Translations under genes and position numbers: made by a program | Assembly: GCF_041199995.1 (NCBI RefSeq) | Contig: NZ_CP165646.1 | Span: 682,001 to 746,000, forward strand | Length of the DNA: 64,000 nt | Reading direction: 5' to 3' | DNA from: Leptotrichia sp. HSP-342 | Lineage (GTDB): Bacteria > Fusobacteriota > Fusobacteriia > Fusobacteriales > Leptotrichiaceae | Notes under the pieces: generated by a model | What the model was told of the DNA's origin: nothing | Database searches by the model: none | The model's input: only the letters and a program-made list of their open reading frames with translations | Shown: positions 19,013 through 28,112 of the stretch, in pieces | How the letters are laid out: each line of letters begins with the position of its first letter | Position numbering within the stretch: the first letter of the stretch is position 1

Positions 19013-19876
19013 ATGAAAAAAATAATAAAAAACTCTTTTTATTTTGCATTGTTAGTTATTTCGATATTTATAGTTTCTTGTTCAAAGAAAAATGCTGAAA
19101 ATGGTAAAAAAGAGGAAAATAAAAAATATAATAGGATTGTTGTGCTGGATCCTGCGACTGTTGAAATGATTTATATGCTTGGAGCAGAAGATAAAATCGT
19201 GGGAGTTGCTAATTTGGAGCGTTCAAAGGTATGGCCTGAAGAAAAGGTTGCAAAACTTGAGAGCGTGGGAACTTTTATAAAGCCATCGCTTGAAAGAATA
19301 ATTACCTTAAAGCCTGATTTGGTTATAACGTCAGCTCTTACAGATGACAACCTTAATAATGGGCTTAAATCAAATAACATTGAAGCAAAAAGAATTCAGG
19401 CAAATTCGATAGAAGAAATATTTACCAATTTTATGGAAGTAGCAAAAATGCTGGGGAAAGAAAATGAAGCAAATAAAATAATTGCTGAAAAAAGAGCAAA
19501 GCTGGAAGAAATTAAAAAGATGGCAACGATCAATAAAAAAGGGCTGTTTGTTATGTCAGCTTCACCGCTTATGGTGTTTGGAAACGATAATTTACCAAAT
19601 GATATAATGAAATTGTTGAATATTAAGAATATCGCAGAAAATCAGAAGGGGAGAAATCCAATTGTAACGCCTGAATTTATAATAAAGGAAAATCCAGACA
19701 TGATAATTACATTATTACCAAATCCATCTCAAATTGTGGCTACAAATCCACAGTTAAAAAACGTAAATGCAATAAAAAACAGCAAATTTATTGTTGTAAA
19801 TTCATCGCAGATTTTAAGAGGCTCGCCAAGAATTATTGATCAGATTGAAGAAATTGCAAAAGCAGTTACAAAGTAA
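19013..19876 (+). CDS. hmuT: heme/iron ABC transporter substrate-binding lipoprotein (HmuT-like)
   Basis: 287 aa. A signal sequence ends in lipobox IVSC (Cys23). The rest is a class III periplasmic-binding fold: IVVLDPATVEMIYMLGAEDK (start of lobe 1), RIITLKPDLVITSALTDDN, and PRIIDQIEEIAKAV near the end. It captures the ligand delivered by the outer-membrane receptor and passes it to the FecCD permease. It lies 18 bases after hmuV behind a GGAAAGGA site, in the same operon. Confidence 0.88.
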   Translation: MKKIIKNSFYFALLVISIFIVSCSKKNAENGKKEENKKYNRIVVLDPATVEMIYMLGAEDKIVGVANLERSKVWPEEKVAKLESVGTFIKPSLERIITLKPDLVITSALTDDNLNNGLKSNNIEAKRIQANSIEEIFTNFMEVAKMLGKENEANKIIAEKRAKLEEIKKMATINKKGLFVMSASPLMVFGNDNLPNDIMKLLNIKNIAENQKGRNPIVTPEFIIKENPDMIITLLPNPSQIVATNPQLKNVNAIKNSKFIVVNSSQILRGSPRIIDQIEEIAKAVTK

Positions 19877-19921
19877 TATTCTGAGGAAAATTTATTAAAT
19901 TAAAATAGAAGGAGTGAAGAA

Positions 19922-20701
19922 ATGGATATAAGCATAGAAAGAATTTTGGATCATATGAATAACGATCATGGAGATGTTTTGCCTTTGTATGTAAGGCATT
20001 TTTGTAAGAGAGAAGATGTGAAGGAAGCAAAGCTGATTGATGTGAATGAAGAGGGGATGACTTTACTTGTAAACGGAAATGAGAGAGTTCAGATTGAATT
20101 TACCAAAAAGACTGATTTTAAAGGAATCCATCTGGAAATGATAAAAATGGCAAAAATTGCAAGAAAAGCCTTGAATGTGCCTGCACCCGAACATTACAAG
20201 GACAAGGGGCATCAGGAAGAGGAAAAAATGAAAATGGAAATAAGTGATTTTATTGGAAACTTTAAATCGGTTATAATTGGAACTGTGTCGGAAGAAGGAG
20301 AGCTGAATGCAAGTTATGCACCATTTTTTAAGTATCACGGGGACAGTTACTTATATGTTAATGAAACAGAAGCATATTTTGAAAATTTTAAGAAAAATGG
20401 GAAAGCAAGTTTGCTGTTTATTCAGGATGAAGGACAGGCAATGGTGCCGTCAATACGACAAAGAGTTACATACAATGCAGAAATTGAGTTTTTAGAAAAA
20501 AATGATTACTACAATGAGATTTTAGATGAATTTCAAAAAAATGACTTTTCAATACAAATGACTAGAAATGTGCCAGTTTTTCATTTGGTAAGAGCAAAAT
20601 TGGCAAGTGGAAGATATGTGAAAGGACCTAGACAGGCTTTTGACATCACAAAGGACAGAAGAATTGTGGAAGTTACGCTAGGAGGAACTGAAAACAGCTG
20701 A
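19922..20701 (+). CDS. HugZ/HutZ-family heme-utilisation protein
   Basis: 259 aa. An N-terminal DUF2470-like domain (MDISIERILDHMNNDHGDVL, residues 1-20) is joined to a split-barrel flavin/heme-binding domain (IIGTVSEEGELNASYAPFF near residue 118; YLYVNETEAYFENFKKNGKA). The C-terminal GRYVKGPRQAFDI resembles the GRFV-type loop found in HugZ/HutZ. HugZ and HutZ bind heme and open it oxygen-dependently; here the protein may store or deliver heme in an anaerobe. It is 45 bases after hmuT with an AAGGAG site and six bases before hmuW. The N-terminal placement of DUF2470 is a point to compare with characterised homologues. Confidence 0.82.
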   Translation: MDISIERILDHMNNDHGDVLPLYVRHFCKREDVKEAKLIDVNEEGMTLLVNGNERVQIEFTKKTDFKGIHLEMIKMAKIARKALNVPAPEHYKDKGHQEEEKMKMEISDFIGNFKSVIIGTVSEEGELNASYAPFFKYHGDSYLYVNETEAYFENFKKNGKASLLFIQDEGQAMVPSIRQRVTYNAEIEFLEKNDYYNEILDEFQKNDFSIQMTRNVPVFHLVRAKLASGRYVKGPRQAFDITKDRRIVEVTLGGTENS

Positions 20702-20707
20702 AAAGAA

Positions 20708-22072
20708 ATGCCAAAGGAAATGCGAAAAGGTGAAATTTCAGAGCCAAATCTAGAGGAGCAGGGAATTTTCCCAAAAAGATTTAAGTCACATAATGATTCG
20801 GCGGGAATTGTATCGGATTATTTCAGGAAAAATAAGAAATTTGGAACAGAAGCGGAACTGCTGGAAAGAATGGAGAAACCTGCGGAAAATGAACTTGGAA
20901 CAATTTACGTCCATACTCCATACTGCGATAAAATCTGTTCATTTTGCAACTTGAATCGAAAGCAGATTGACAATGATTTGGAAGATTACACAAGTTTTCT
21001 TGTCTCAGAGTTTGAAAAATACGGAAAGACGCCTTATATGAAAAGTAAAAAAATAAATGTAATTTTCTTTGGCGGTGGAACGCCAACTATTTATAAGGAG
21101 CATCAGCTGGAACGAATTTTAAAGGCTATAAATGATAACTTTACGTTAACAGACGACTGTGAATTTACACTTGAAACAACATTGCACAACTTAAATCCAA
21201 AAAAAATAAAAATTCTAGAAAAAGGTGGAGTAAATCGGCTAAGTGTTGGAATTCAGACTTTTTCTGACAGAGGAAGGAATATTCTGAACAGGACTTTTTT
21301 AAAGGAAGAAACTGTAAAAAGGTTGAAAAATCTTAAAGAAAGTTTTAGTGGAATGGTTTGTACTGATATAATTTACAATTATCCCGATGAAACGGTTGAG
21401 GAGGTGCTGGAAGATGCGAGAATCGTGAAGGAGCTCAAAATTGACAGCACAAGTTTTTATTCACTTATGATTTATGAAGGCTCTCAAATGTCTAAGGATA
21501 TACGAAATAACACGCTGGAGCTGAATTATGAACTGGAAAAAGACTTTGAACTGCATGACGCTTTTCTTAAAAGCATGCTTGAAAGTGGAGATTATGAAGT
21601 AATGGAGCATACAAAAATTGTCAGAAAAGGAAAGGATGAGTATAGATATATAAGAAATACACATCAAGGGAAGGATATTCTGCCGATTGGAGTAGGTGCA
21701 GGCGGAAAAATTGATAATTTTGAAATTTTTAGATTGAGTCAGGACAAGGCATTTTATGCGATTTCTTCAGATGAAAATGAAATGAAGATGAAACGAATAA
21801 GCGGACTTTTACAGTATCCGAAAGTTTATTTTGACAAATTAAAAGAATATGTTTCCGATGAAATGTTTGATGAAATTTATAAGATTTTTGAAAATTTTGA
21901 AAAAAAAGGATACTTGAAAATTCATGAAACTCACACAGAACTGACGCCAGAAGGAATTTTCTGGGGAAACAACATAAGTGCAACAATATTAAAAAAATGT
22001 TTAGGAGGTGCAAAAGATGTCAAGTCTAGTAGTCTTTTCCACATCAACAGGAAACACAAGAAAAATAGCTGA
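20708..22072 (+). CDS. hmuW: radical-SAM anaerobic heme-degrading methyltransferase (HmuW/ChuW/HutW family)
   Basis: 454 aa HemN-related radical-SAM enzyme. The cluster motif is CDKICSFC at residues 73-80 (CX3CX2C), preceded by TIYVHTPY; the SAM-binding GGGTPT follows near residue 120. ChuW/HmuW enzymes open heme without oxygen by methyl transfer, releasing iron and a linear tetrapyrrole (anaerobilin); assignment rests on family resemblance plus the neighbouring importer and flavodoxin. The ATG at 20708 has a weak ribosome site; AGGAGG at 20680-20685 lies inside the previous gene, so coupled translation is likely. Its last 56 bases overlap hmuF in another frame. Confidence 0.87.
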   Translation: MPKEMRKGEISEPNLEEQGIFPKRFKSHNDSAGIVSDYFRKNKKFGTEAELLERMEKPAENELGTIYVHTPYCDKICSFCNLNRKQIDNDLEDYTSFLVSEFEKYGKTPYMKSKKINVIFFGGGTPTIYKEHQLERILKAINDNFTLTDDCEFTLETTLHNLNPKKIKILEKGGVNRLSVGIQTFSDRGRNILNRTFLKEETVKRLKNLKESFSGMVCTDIIYNYPDETVEEVLEDARIVKELKIDSTSFYSLMIYEGSQMSKDIRNNTLELNYELEKDFELHDAFLKSMLESGDYEVMEHTKIVRKGKDEYRYIRNTHQGKDILPIGVGAGGKIDNFEIFRLSQDKAFYAISSDENEMKMKRISGLLQYPKVYFDKLKEYVSDEMFDEIYKIFENFEKKGYLKIHETHTELTPEGIFWGNNISATILKKCLGGAKDVKSSSLFHINRKHKKNS

Positions 22073-22532
22073 TACCATTTTTTCAGTCTTAAAGGATACA
22101 GATAAAAAAATAGTGGATGTAAACGAAATAAACACTGTAAATATGAATGAATTTGAGAAAATTATTATTGGTGGCTGGATTGACAAAGGCGAGATTGATG
22201 AAAAATCCAAAGAGTTTTTGACTAATTTAAAAAATAAAAAACTTGGACTTTTTCTAACAATGGGCGGAAATCCCGAAACAGACAGAGCCAAAAAATGCGT
22301 ACAAAAGGTTAGAGAATTGCTGGAAAAAAATGGAAACATTGTAGAAAAAACATTTGTATGTCAAGGTGCGATTGATCCCAATCTAATAAATAAATTTCGT
22401 GAAATGACAAAACAAGGCATAGCAGGGCCTTTTGCAGCAACTCCAGAAAGAGAAGCCAGATGGGCAGAAGCGGCAAAACATCCAGACGAAAAGGATATGG
22501 AAAATGCTAAAAGGATATTTGGAGGATTGTAA
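22017..22532 (+). CDS. hmuF: flavodoxin-family protein of the heme-degradation operon (HmuF-like)
   Basis: 171 aa. The FMN phosphate loop STSTGNTRKIADTI is at residues 8-21, with MGGNPETDRAKKCVQKV and PDEKDMENAKRIFGG as later flavodoxin elements. In Fusobacterium nucleatum the flavodoxin HmuF, encoded beside HmuW, is reported to traffic heme and reduce anaerobilin; the same pairing is seen here. The start at 22017 follows AGGAGG (22003-22008); the GTG at 22008 is part of that site. The gene begins inside the 3' end of hmuW. Confidence 0.85.
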   Translation: MSSLVVFSTSTGNTRKIADTIFSVLKDTDKKIVDVNEINTVNMNEFEKIIIGGWIDKGEIDEKSKEFLTNLKNKKLGLFLTMGGNPETDRAKKCVQKVRELLEKNGNIVEKTFVCQGAIDPNLINKFREMTKQGIAGPFAATPEREARWAEAAKHPDEKDMENAKRIFGGL

Positions 22533-22562
22533 AATTAAGAATAAAAATAAGGAGGGTAAATT

Positions 22563-22922
22563 GTGAAAATAATTTATGTAATTGCAGGATTACTGGCAGT
22601 AGCGTTGGGATTTATAGGAGCTTTTCTGCCAGGGTTGCCGACAACACCATTTTTATTATTAGCTAGCTTCTGCTTTGTAAAAGGCTCAAGGCGATTTGAT
22701 AGATGGTTCAAATCAACAAAGCTGTATAAAAACCATCTGGAAGACTATGAAAAAAACAGAAGTATGAGTTTAAAAGCCAAAATAGGAATATTAATTTTTT
22801 CAAGCGGAATGATGCTATTTCCAATAATTAAATTTAGTAATCCTTATGTAAGAAGCGCATTTGTTTTGCTGGAAGTTTTTAAATATTACTATTTTATTTT
22901 TAAAATAAAAACAAAATTTTAA
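22563..22922 (+). CDS. DUF454 (YbaN-like) inner-membrane protein
   Basis: 119 aa with about three hydrophobic segments. The FIGAFLPGLPTTPFLLLASF stretch near residues 18-37 is the hallmark of DUF454/YbaN, followed by RFDRWFKSTKLYKNHLEDY. Function is not established; homologues often sit in heme-acquisition clusters, and here it closes the heme operon 30 bases after hmuF. The start codon is GTG, fixed by AAGGAGG at 22549-22555. Confidence 0.82.
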   Translation: MKIIYVIAGLLAVALGFIGAFLPGLPTTPFLLLASFCFVKGSRRFDRWFKSTKLYKNHLEDYEKNRSMSLKAKIGILIFSSGMMLFPIIKFSNPYVRSAFVLLEVFKYYYFIFKIKTKF

Positions 22923-22972
22923 AACAAGGGAAATAAACTCCTTTCCTTTGCAACTCTGACTAGTTTTTCTTT

Positions 22973-23080
22973 AAAAAACGAGGATTATATCTTAGAATTG
23001 CTTAAAAATATTAGACTTATATACTTTATTAGAAAAGTTTGTAATAAATTCGTTATTAAAATGGGATTTAGTATAATAAA
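22973..23080 (+). repeat. dispersed intergenic repeat (motif A), copy 2
   Basis: Contains AAAAATATTAGACTTATATA, AGAAAAGTTTGTAATAAATT and ATGGGATTTAGTATAATAAA in the same order as the copies at 8605 and 42765. More diverged at its left end (AAAACGAGGATTATATCTTA). Confidence 0.65.
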
Positions 23081-23121
23081 AATTTTTTTCATTTTATAAA
23101 GTCATTGTAAATTTAAATAAA

Positions 23122-23176
23122 AGCCATAGTCTAGACGTAGGTGAAGGATTTGTGACAATGAGCATTCCTACGAAAA
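23122..23176 (-). repeat. inverted fragment of the hairpin-bearing repeat
   Basis: On the minus strand this reads TTTTCGTAGGAATGCTCATT, CACAAATCCT, then GTCTAGACTATGGCTT. It corresponds to the left hairpin block of the elements at 29797, 42634 and 47884 (GGATTGCTCATTGCCGCAAA, CTATGGCTAGACTACGAC). It shares the 400-base gap with motif A but in the opposite orientation, so the two blocks can move or decay separately. Confidence 0.6.
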
Positions 23177-23274
23177 CTAAATAAAGAAAAAAATTTAAAA
23201 ATTATTTATTAGTAATCATAACTTGATACATTTTAAATAGAAATAATGCTTAAGAATAAATTTTTTAAAAAATA

Positions 23275-23283
23275 TGATATAAT
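23275..23283 (+). promoter_or_regulatory. extended -10 promoter element for the TPR-like gene
   Basis: TGATATAAT, an extended -10 (TGN plus TATAAT at 23278-23283), 41 bases before the ATG; no good -35 is visible, as is usual for extended -10 promoters. Confidence 0.5.
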
Positions 23284-23323
23284 AGAAAAAAATAAGTAAA
23301 TAAAAGATGGGGGAAATAGTAAG

Positions 23324-24658
23324 ATGAAAAATTATTTAAAAGGTATAAATCAAAGACTTGGAAATATTTTTATAAATGTTCGGACTTTGGAGGAATTGGA
23401 AAAAAAGACGAAAAGTGTGGTAAATGAAGAGGAGAATGTATTTGAGTATAATCAGAATATTAAAAAAGTTAATGATTTTATAAAAAAGGGAGAATTTAAA
23501 AGAGCGGGAAATGTTTTGGATGAGATGAAGGGACTTCATCGGATGGGGTACTATGAGCTTGGGAAGTATTATTATTTTTGTGAGAGGGATTTGAGCAAGG
23601 CAGAGAGCAATTTGTATATTGCTTTTGAAAATGGGATTATAAAGGCTGGGTATTATTTAGGGTTATTAGAGGAAAAGAGCGGAAATATAAACTTGGCTAG
23701 AAATTGGTATGTTACCAGTTTTAATTTTTCTGAGGAGTCTGTTATGAAGCTATTTTATTTTGCGATAAGAGAACAAAATTTCTGGGCAATAGACGGATAT
23801 TTTTATTATTTGTTGCAATACGGCGAGAGTGCTAAAAATCTATATGAATTTGCCAAATATTATTTTTGGAGAAATGATGCTGAAAAAATAAAGGAAATTC
23901 AGAATAAACTGCTGAATGAAAGCCAGATTTTGTATTTAACAAAAGAAATTTTATACAATGTTGAATGTATGCTTGGAGATGAAAAAAGCAGGGAATATAT
24001 AAAGTTTGTAGAAAATGCTAAAAATCTTGAGAAATTGGGAGAAATAGAAAAAGCAGAAAAATTTTATAAAAAATCAATTGAATATAGTGAATATGGAAAT
24101 GTAGAATTGGCTAAATATTATGGAAAATTTACAGAATTTGATAAATATGAAAAACTAAAAAGGATTTTTAAAAATAATTTTCTGAAACAAATACGATCAG
24201 AAACATCTTATCAGCTTGGAAAGTACAGTGAACACCAAAGCAATCTTTACGAGGCGATAAAATGGTACGAAATATCTGCAAAAAATGAGAATTATAAATC
24301 TTTCTATAAACTTTCAAAACTGCAAAGTCAAAAATTTTCTGAAGCAGAAACAAATTTACAGAATAACTATTTTAAATATTTAAAAAACTCTGCAGATTTA
24401 GGATATGCACGAGCAATGATTGAAATGGCATTTGATTCACATTTGAACAGTCTGGAAAGTTTTGAGATGGCAGAGAAGATTTTGACACAGAATAGTGTTT
24501 TTGAATTGACAAAGGCGATAACGAATGAGGCAAAAATGATTTATTTTGGAAATGAAATTAAGGAAGTTCTGGAAATAAATTATGAAGAGGAAAATACGAA
24601 TACGATAAAAATGTTATTTGAAAATGAGAAAAAAAGAAAACCTAATATTTTCAAATAA
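23324..24658 (+). CDS. TPR/Sel1-like repeat protein, function unknown
   Basis: 444 aa, no signal peptide. It is built of degenerate helical hairpins: GYYELGKYYYFCERDLSKAE near residue 75, AGYYLGLLEEKSGNINLARNWY near 108, NLEKLGEIEKAEKFYKKSI near 235 and TSYQLGKYSEHQSNLYEAIKWY near 298. These resemble tetratricopeptide or Sel1 units that mediate protein contacts. No catalytic domain is seen. It is monocistronic. The last codons (about 24642-24658, PNIFK-stop) lie within an inverted copy of the dispersed repeat, so its C-terminus appears to have been donated by that element. Confidence 0.75.
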   Translation: MKNYLKGINQRLGNIFINVRTLEELEKKTKSVVNEEENVFEYNQNIKKVNDFIKKGEFKRAGNVLDEMKGLHRMGYYELGKYYYFCERDLSKAESNLYIAFENGIIKAGYYLGLLEEKSGNINLARNWYVTSFNFSEESVMKLFYFAIREQNFWAIDGYFYYLLQYGESAKNLYEFAKYYFWRNDAEKIKEIQNKLLNESQILYLTKEILYNVECMLGDEKSREYIKFVENAKNLEKLGEIEKAEKFYKKSIEYSEYGNVELAKYYGKFTEFDKYEKLKRIFKNNFLKQIRSETSYQLGKYSEHQSNLYEAIKWYEISAKNENYKSFYKLSKLQSQKFSEAETNLQNNYFKYLKNSADLGYARAMIEMAFDSHLNSLESFEMAEKILTQNSVFELTKAITNEAKMIYFGNEIKEVLEINYEEENTNTIKMLFENEKKRKPNIFK

Positions 24659-24719
24659 TTAAAATATAATTTTCACTTTTTAAACAGAGTCTACCATAAA
24701 CTAATCCGTCGGAGCATTT
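24641..24719 (-). repeat. dispersed intergenic repeat (motif A), copy 3, inverted and overlapping a coding 3' end
   Basis: Minus strand reads AAATGCTCCGACGGATTAG, then GTGAAAATTATATTTTAATT and ATTTGAAAATATTAG. This is the block order of 42730-42805. It overlaps the last codons of the TPR-like gene and stops abruptly there. Confidence 0.65.
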
Positions 24720-24759
24720 GGTATTAAGATTATTTTAAAATTATTATTACTTAAAATAG

Positions 24760-24802
24760 AAAAAACCGTTTTAAATGAATTAATCAAATAAAGCGGTTTT
24801 TT
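24760..24802. terminator. bidirectional terminator between the TPR gene and fruA
   Basis: AAAAAACCG (24760-24768) pairs with CGGTTTTTT (24794-24802), with extra TTTA/TAAA pairing inside; A-run and T-run on either side make it usable from both convergent genes. Confidence 0.75.
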
Positions 24803-24830
24803 GTTATTTATTATAAAATATATTTAAATT

Positions 24831-26786
24831 TTAGTCTTTTTCTATAACAGGTTTTAATGCTCCTAATATAAGAGCTGAAATAATGCTTCCAATAATAACT
24901 GCTACTAAGTACAATAAGAAGTTGTTGCTTAATACCATTACTAAAATTCCACCATGTGGAGCAGGTATTTTTATGTTGAATAAACCTGTTAATCCTCCTG
25001 CAATTGCTGAACCTACAACACTTGCTGGAATAATTGTTTTCGGATCTGCTGCCGCATAAGGAATTGCACCTTCTGTAATAAATGATAATCCCATTACATA
25101 ATTTGACAGTCCTGCTTCTCTTTCTTGCTCAGTAAATTTATTTTTAAATAATGTCGATGCTAATGCAATTGCGATAGGTGGCACCATTCCTCCAGCCATA
25201 ACTGCTGCCATTGGAATACTTCCTCCAGAAGACAATGTTGCTGCCAGAGAACCTACACCAAATACATAGGCTGCTTTATTTACAGGACCTCCCATATCTA
25301 TTGCCATCATTCCACCTAAAATCAATCCTAACAATGCTGCACTTGCTCCACTCATTGAAGTAAGCCAGTTATTTAATCCTGTATTTATTATTGAAACTAT
25401 CGGATTTAATACCAAAACCATACCTAAACCTGTCATTAAAACAGATAAAACAGGATAAAACAAGATCATTTTTAATCCATTTAATGATTTTGGCAAATTT
25501 GCTAATGCTTTTACTAAAAATTTAACTACATAACCAGCTAAGAACCCTCCAGCTAACGCTCCTAAGAAACCTGAACCTCCAGCTTTTGCCATTGCTCCAG
25601 CGACTAATCCTGCTGTAAGCCCCGCTCTTTCACTTATACTATATGCTATATACCCTCCTAGAACAGGTATAAACAAATCAAATGCAATTTCTCCAATTTG
25701 TTTTTTTAGTATATATGCTAATGTTGTGATTGAACCATATACTTCTCTAGGGTTATCATTATTTATAGATTTAGCAAGATTTTCTGCACTTCCTTTTCCT
25801 GCCAAAGTATCAACCAAAAATGCCAACGCAATCAATATTCCTCCACTTATTACTAATGGAAGCATATAAGAAACTCCGCTTAATAAGTGTTTATAAAGTC
25901 CTTTTTTCTCAGATGAAGATGTTTCAGAAGAAGCTGTAGAAGAACCGCTTGCATGGAAAATAGGCGCTTTTCCGTCTAAAACTTGCTGGATTAATGCTTT
26001 TGCATTGTTAATACCTTCCTTTGCTTCCACTTGAATCAATGGTTTACCATCAAATCTGTTAACTTCAATATTTCTGTTAATTGCTAAAATTACACCAGTT
26101 GCTTTTTTTATATCTTCATCAGTTAAGACATTTTTTCTACCGTCAGCACCATTTGTTTCAACTTTTATGTTTACTCCCATTTCATCAGCAGCTTTTTTTA
26201 ATGCTTCTGCAGCCATGTAAGTGTGAGCAATTCCAGTTGGGCAGGCTGTTGCTGCGATTATATAAGGAGCATTTTCATCAGATGAAGTCTGTACAGGTAC
26301 TTCTTCCTTCTTTTCTTCTTCTGCAAATTTCTCTGCTTCAGCCTTGTTAATAATATCTAATACTTCGTCAGCAGTTTTTGCATTTTCTAGTGCCGCTTTA
26401 AAATCATCATCTAATAATAATTGCGATAATCTTGCAAGTGTTTCAATATGAGTGTTGTTTGCACCATCTGGAGCTGCAATCATGAAGAACAGTGTCGCAG
26501 GCTCTCCGTCCAATGAATCATAGTCGATTCCTTCAGTTTTTCTTCCCATAGCAAGTGCAGGCTCTTTTACAAATTTTGTTTTTGCATGCGGAATTGCAAT
26601 TCCTTCCCCAATTCCAGTCGAACTTTGCTCTTCCCTTGCCATCAACGCCTTAACGTAACCGTTATAGTCATTTAAGACACCTGTTTTTTCATGCAATGTT
26701 GCAAGTTCTTTTATAATGTCTACTTTATTTGTAGATTTTACATCCAGATTTATTCTATCTTTAATCAGTAAATCTGATATTTTCAT
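24831..26786 (-). CDS. fruA: PTS fructose transporter subunit IIABC
   Basis: 651 aa protein that imports fructose and phosphorylates it to fructose-1-phosphate. Domain order is IIA (residues 1-150; phospho-accepting His in GIAIPHAKTK near 60), IIB (about 175-275; active Cys in CPTGIAHTYMAAEAL), a Ser-rich linker, and IIC with about eight to ten membrane segments (SGVSYMLPLVISGGILIALA; AIDMGGPVNKAAYVFGVGSL; AAPDGANN-type loops lie in IIA). The start at 26786 follows AAGGATGG; the frame extends 23 codons further upstream but without a ribosome site. It is second in the fruK-fruA operon. Confidence 0.93.
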   Translation of the reverse strand: MKISDLLIKDRINLDVKSTNKVDIIKELATLHEKTGVLNDYNGYVKALMAREEQSSTGIGEGIAIPHAKTKFVKEPALAMGRKTEGIDYDSLDGEPATLFFMIAAPDGANNTHIETLARLSQLLLDDDFKAALENAKTADEVLDIINKAEAEKFAEEEKKEEVPVQTSSDENAPYIIAATACPTGIAHTYMAAEALKKAADEMGVNIKVETNGADGRKNVLTDEDIKKATGVILAINRNIEVNRFDGKPLIQVEAKEGINNAKALIQQVLDGKAPIFHASGSSTASSETSSSEKKGLYKHLLSGVSYMLPLVISGGILIALAFLVDTLAGKGSAENLAKSINNDNPREVYGSITTLAYILKKQIGEIAFDLFIPVLGGYIAYSISERAGLTAGLVAGAMAKAGGSGFLGALAGGFLAGYVVKFLVKALANLPKSLNGLKMILFYPVLSVLMTGLGMVLVLNPIVSIINTGLNNWLTSMSGASAALLGLILGGMMAIDMGGPVNKAAYVFGVGSLAATLSSGGSIPMAAVMAGGMVPPIAIALASTLFKNKFTEQEREAGLSNYVMGLSFITEGAIPYAAADPKTIIPASVVGSAIAGGLTGLFNIKIPAPHGGILVMVLSNNFLLYLVAVIIGSIISALILGALKPVIEKD

Positions 26787-26901
26787 ATTTATACCATCCT
26801 TATTAAATTTATTTTTGCATTTAACATAATAAAACCACTTTAAAATTCGATTCAAAAATCATCATTATTTTACTCAAATTGAAATTTAATTTAAGTTTAT
26901 T

Positions 26902-27819
26902 TTAGAAAGTTTCTTTTGTAATTTCAATTTCGCTGTATAATTTATTTACTAAATCTTTTTCTGCAAGTCCGTAAGAATAAGCTGTTGCACTTCCCGAAGC
27001 GACTGCCAGCCTAAATGAATCTTCTGGAGAAAGCCCTTTTACAAATCCAGCAATAAATCCTGCAACCATAGAGTCTCCCGCTCCGATTGAATTAATTAGC
27101 TGCCCTTTTGGAACTGATGCTTCCAGTACAAAGTCTTTGTTTAAAAGCAATGCACCTTCGCCGCCTCTGGAAAGAATAACATTTTTTACACCTTTGTCCA
27201 AAAAGAATTTACATTTTTCCACAATTTCAGCTTTTGTTTCCAATTTTTCGTTAAACATTTCCCTTAGTTCGTGAATGTTTGGTTTTACAAAAAGGTTGTT
27301 GTGAATATTGTCCTGCAGTAAGTTTCCTCTTGTGTCAAGCACAATTTCCACATTGGCTTTTACATTTTCAGATAATTCTTTGTAAATTTTGCTACTAACT
27401 GAAGCAGGGATACTTCCTGAAAGTACAAGAATATCTTCATCTTTCAAATCAGAAATTTTACTAGTCAGTTCCTGCAATTTTTCAGATGTAATTTCTGGTG
27501 AAACTCCCGTAAGTTCGGTTTCCTTGTCGTTACCATTAACTTTTACATTAATTCTAGTATTTCCTTCAAGTTCTACAAATTCAGATTTAATGTTATCTTT
27601 TTGCAAATCTCTAATAATAAAATCTCCAACAAATCCAGCCACAAAGCCAATTGCTGTAGATTCCACATCCAGATTTTTCAATACTTTTGAAACATTAATT
27701 CCTTTTCCACCAGCTCTGTAATTAACTTCATGAGCAAGGTTTAAATGTTCAGCCTGTAAATCATCTTTCAGATACATGTCATAGTCCAATGCTGGATTCA
27801 ATGTCAATGTGTAAATCAT
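26902..27819 (-). CDS. fruK: 1-phosphofructokinase
   Basis: 305 aa PfkB-family kinase that converts fructose-1-phosphate to fructose-1,6-bisphosphate, matching the FruA product encoded downstream. MIYTLTLNPALDYDMY at the N-terminus, the PfkB signature 1 GGKGINVSKVLKNL near residue 37, and the catalytic GAGDSMVAGFIAG near 248-260 are intact. It leads the operon from a consensus promoter with an AAGGAGG site. No DeoR-type fruR regulator is present, unlike many fru operons. Confidence 0.94.
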   Translation of the reverse strand: MIYTLTLNPALDYDMYLKDDLQAEHLNLAHEVNYRAGGKGINVSKVLKNLDVESTAIGFVAGFVGDFIIRDLQKDNIKSEFVELEGNTRINVKVNGNDKETELTGVSPEITSEKLQELTSKISDLKDEDILVLSGSIPASVSSKIYKELSENVKANVEIVLDTRGNLLQDNIHNNLFVKPNIHELREMFNEKLETKAEIVEKCKFFLDKGVKNVILSRGGEGALLLNKDFVLEASVPKGQLINSIGAGDSMVAGFIAGFVKGLSPEDSFRLAVASGSATAYSYGLAEKDLVNKLYSEIEITKETF

Positions 27820-27869
27820 CGTTTTCCTCCTTAAAATTAAATTTTTAATATCTTATTTTTTACTATATA

Positions 27870-27898
27870 TTTATATCATTTGCCAGTTTAAAAGTCAA
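27870..27898 (-). promoter_or_regulatory. promoter for fruK-fruA
   Basis: On the minus strand TTGACT (27898-27893), 17-base spacer, TATAAA (27875-27870), about 50 bases before the fruK start. Confidence 0.7.
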
Positions 27899-28112
27899 AT
27901 AAAATAATAATATTTTTTTTATTCAAATAATTGTTTTTCGTGATGTATTTCTAGAGTTATGTATAATAATTTTTTCATAAAATTTTAAATTTATCCAGAT
28001 TTTGTTAGCATAATTCTAAAAAAATCTAAAAATAAATTCTGCATAAGAAAATCATAAATTATAAAAAATTAAAAATTTGAAAAAAATTAAAGATATGATT
28101 GCTGTTATTTGA

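Noticed and set aside
22008-22072. Overlap of hmuW and hmuF as a frameshift error
   Set aside because: hmuF has its own AGGAGG site and a proper flavodoxin start inside hmuW, and both products have normal family lengths.
26787-26855. Longer fruA with 23 extra N-terminal residues
   Set aside because: The upstream in-frame start lacks a ribosome site, while AAGGATGG precedes the start at 26786 and the IIA domain begins there.
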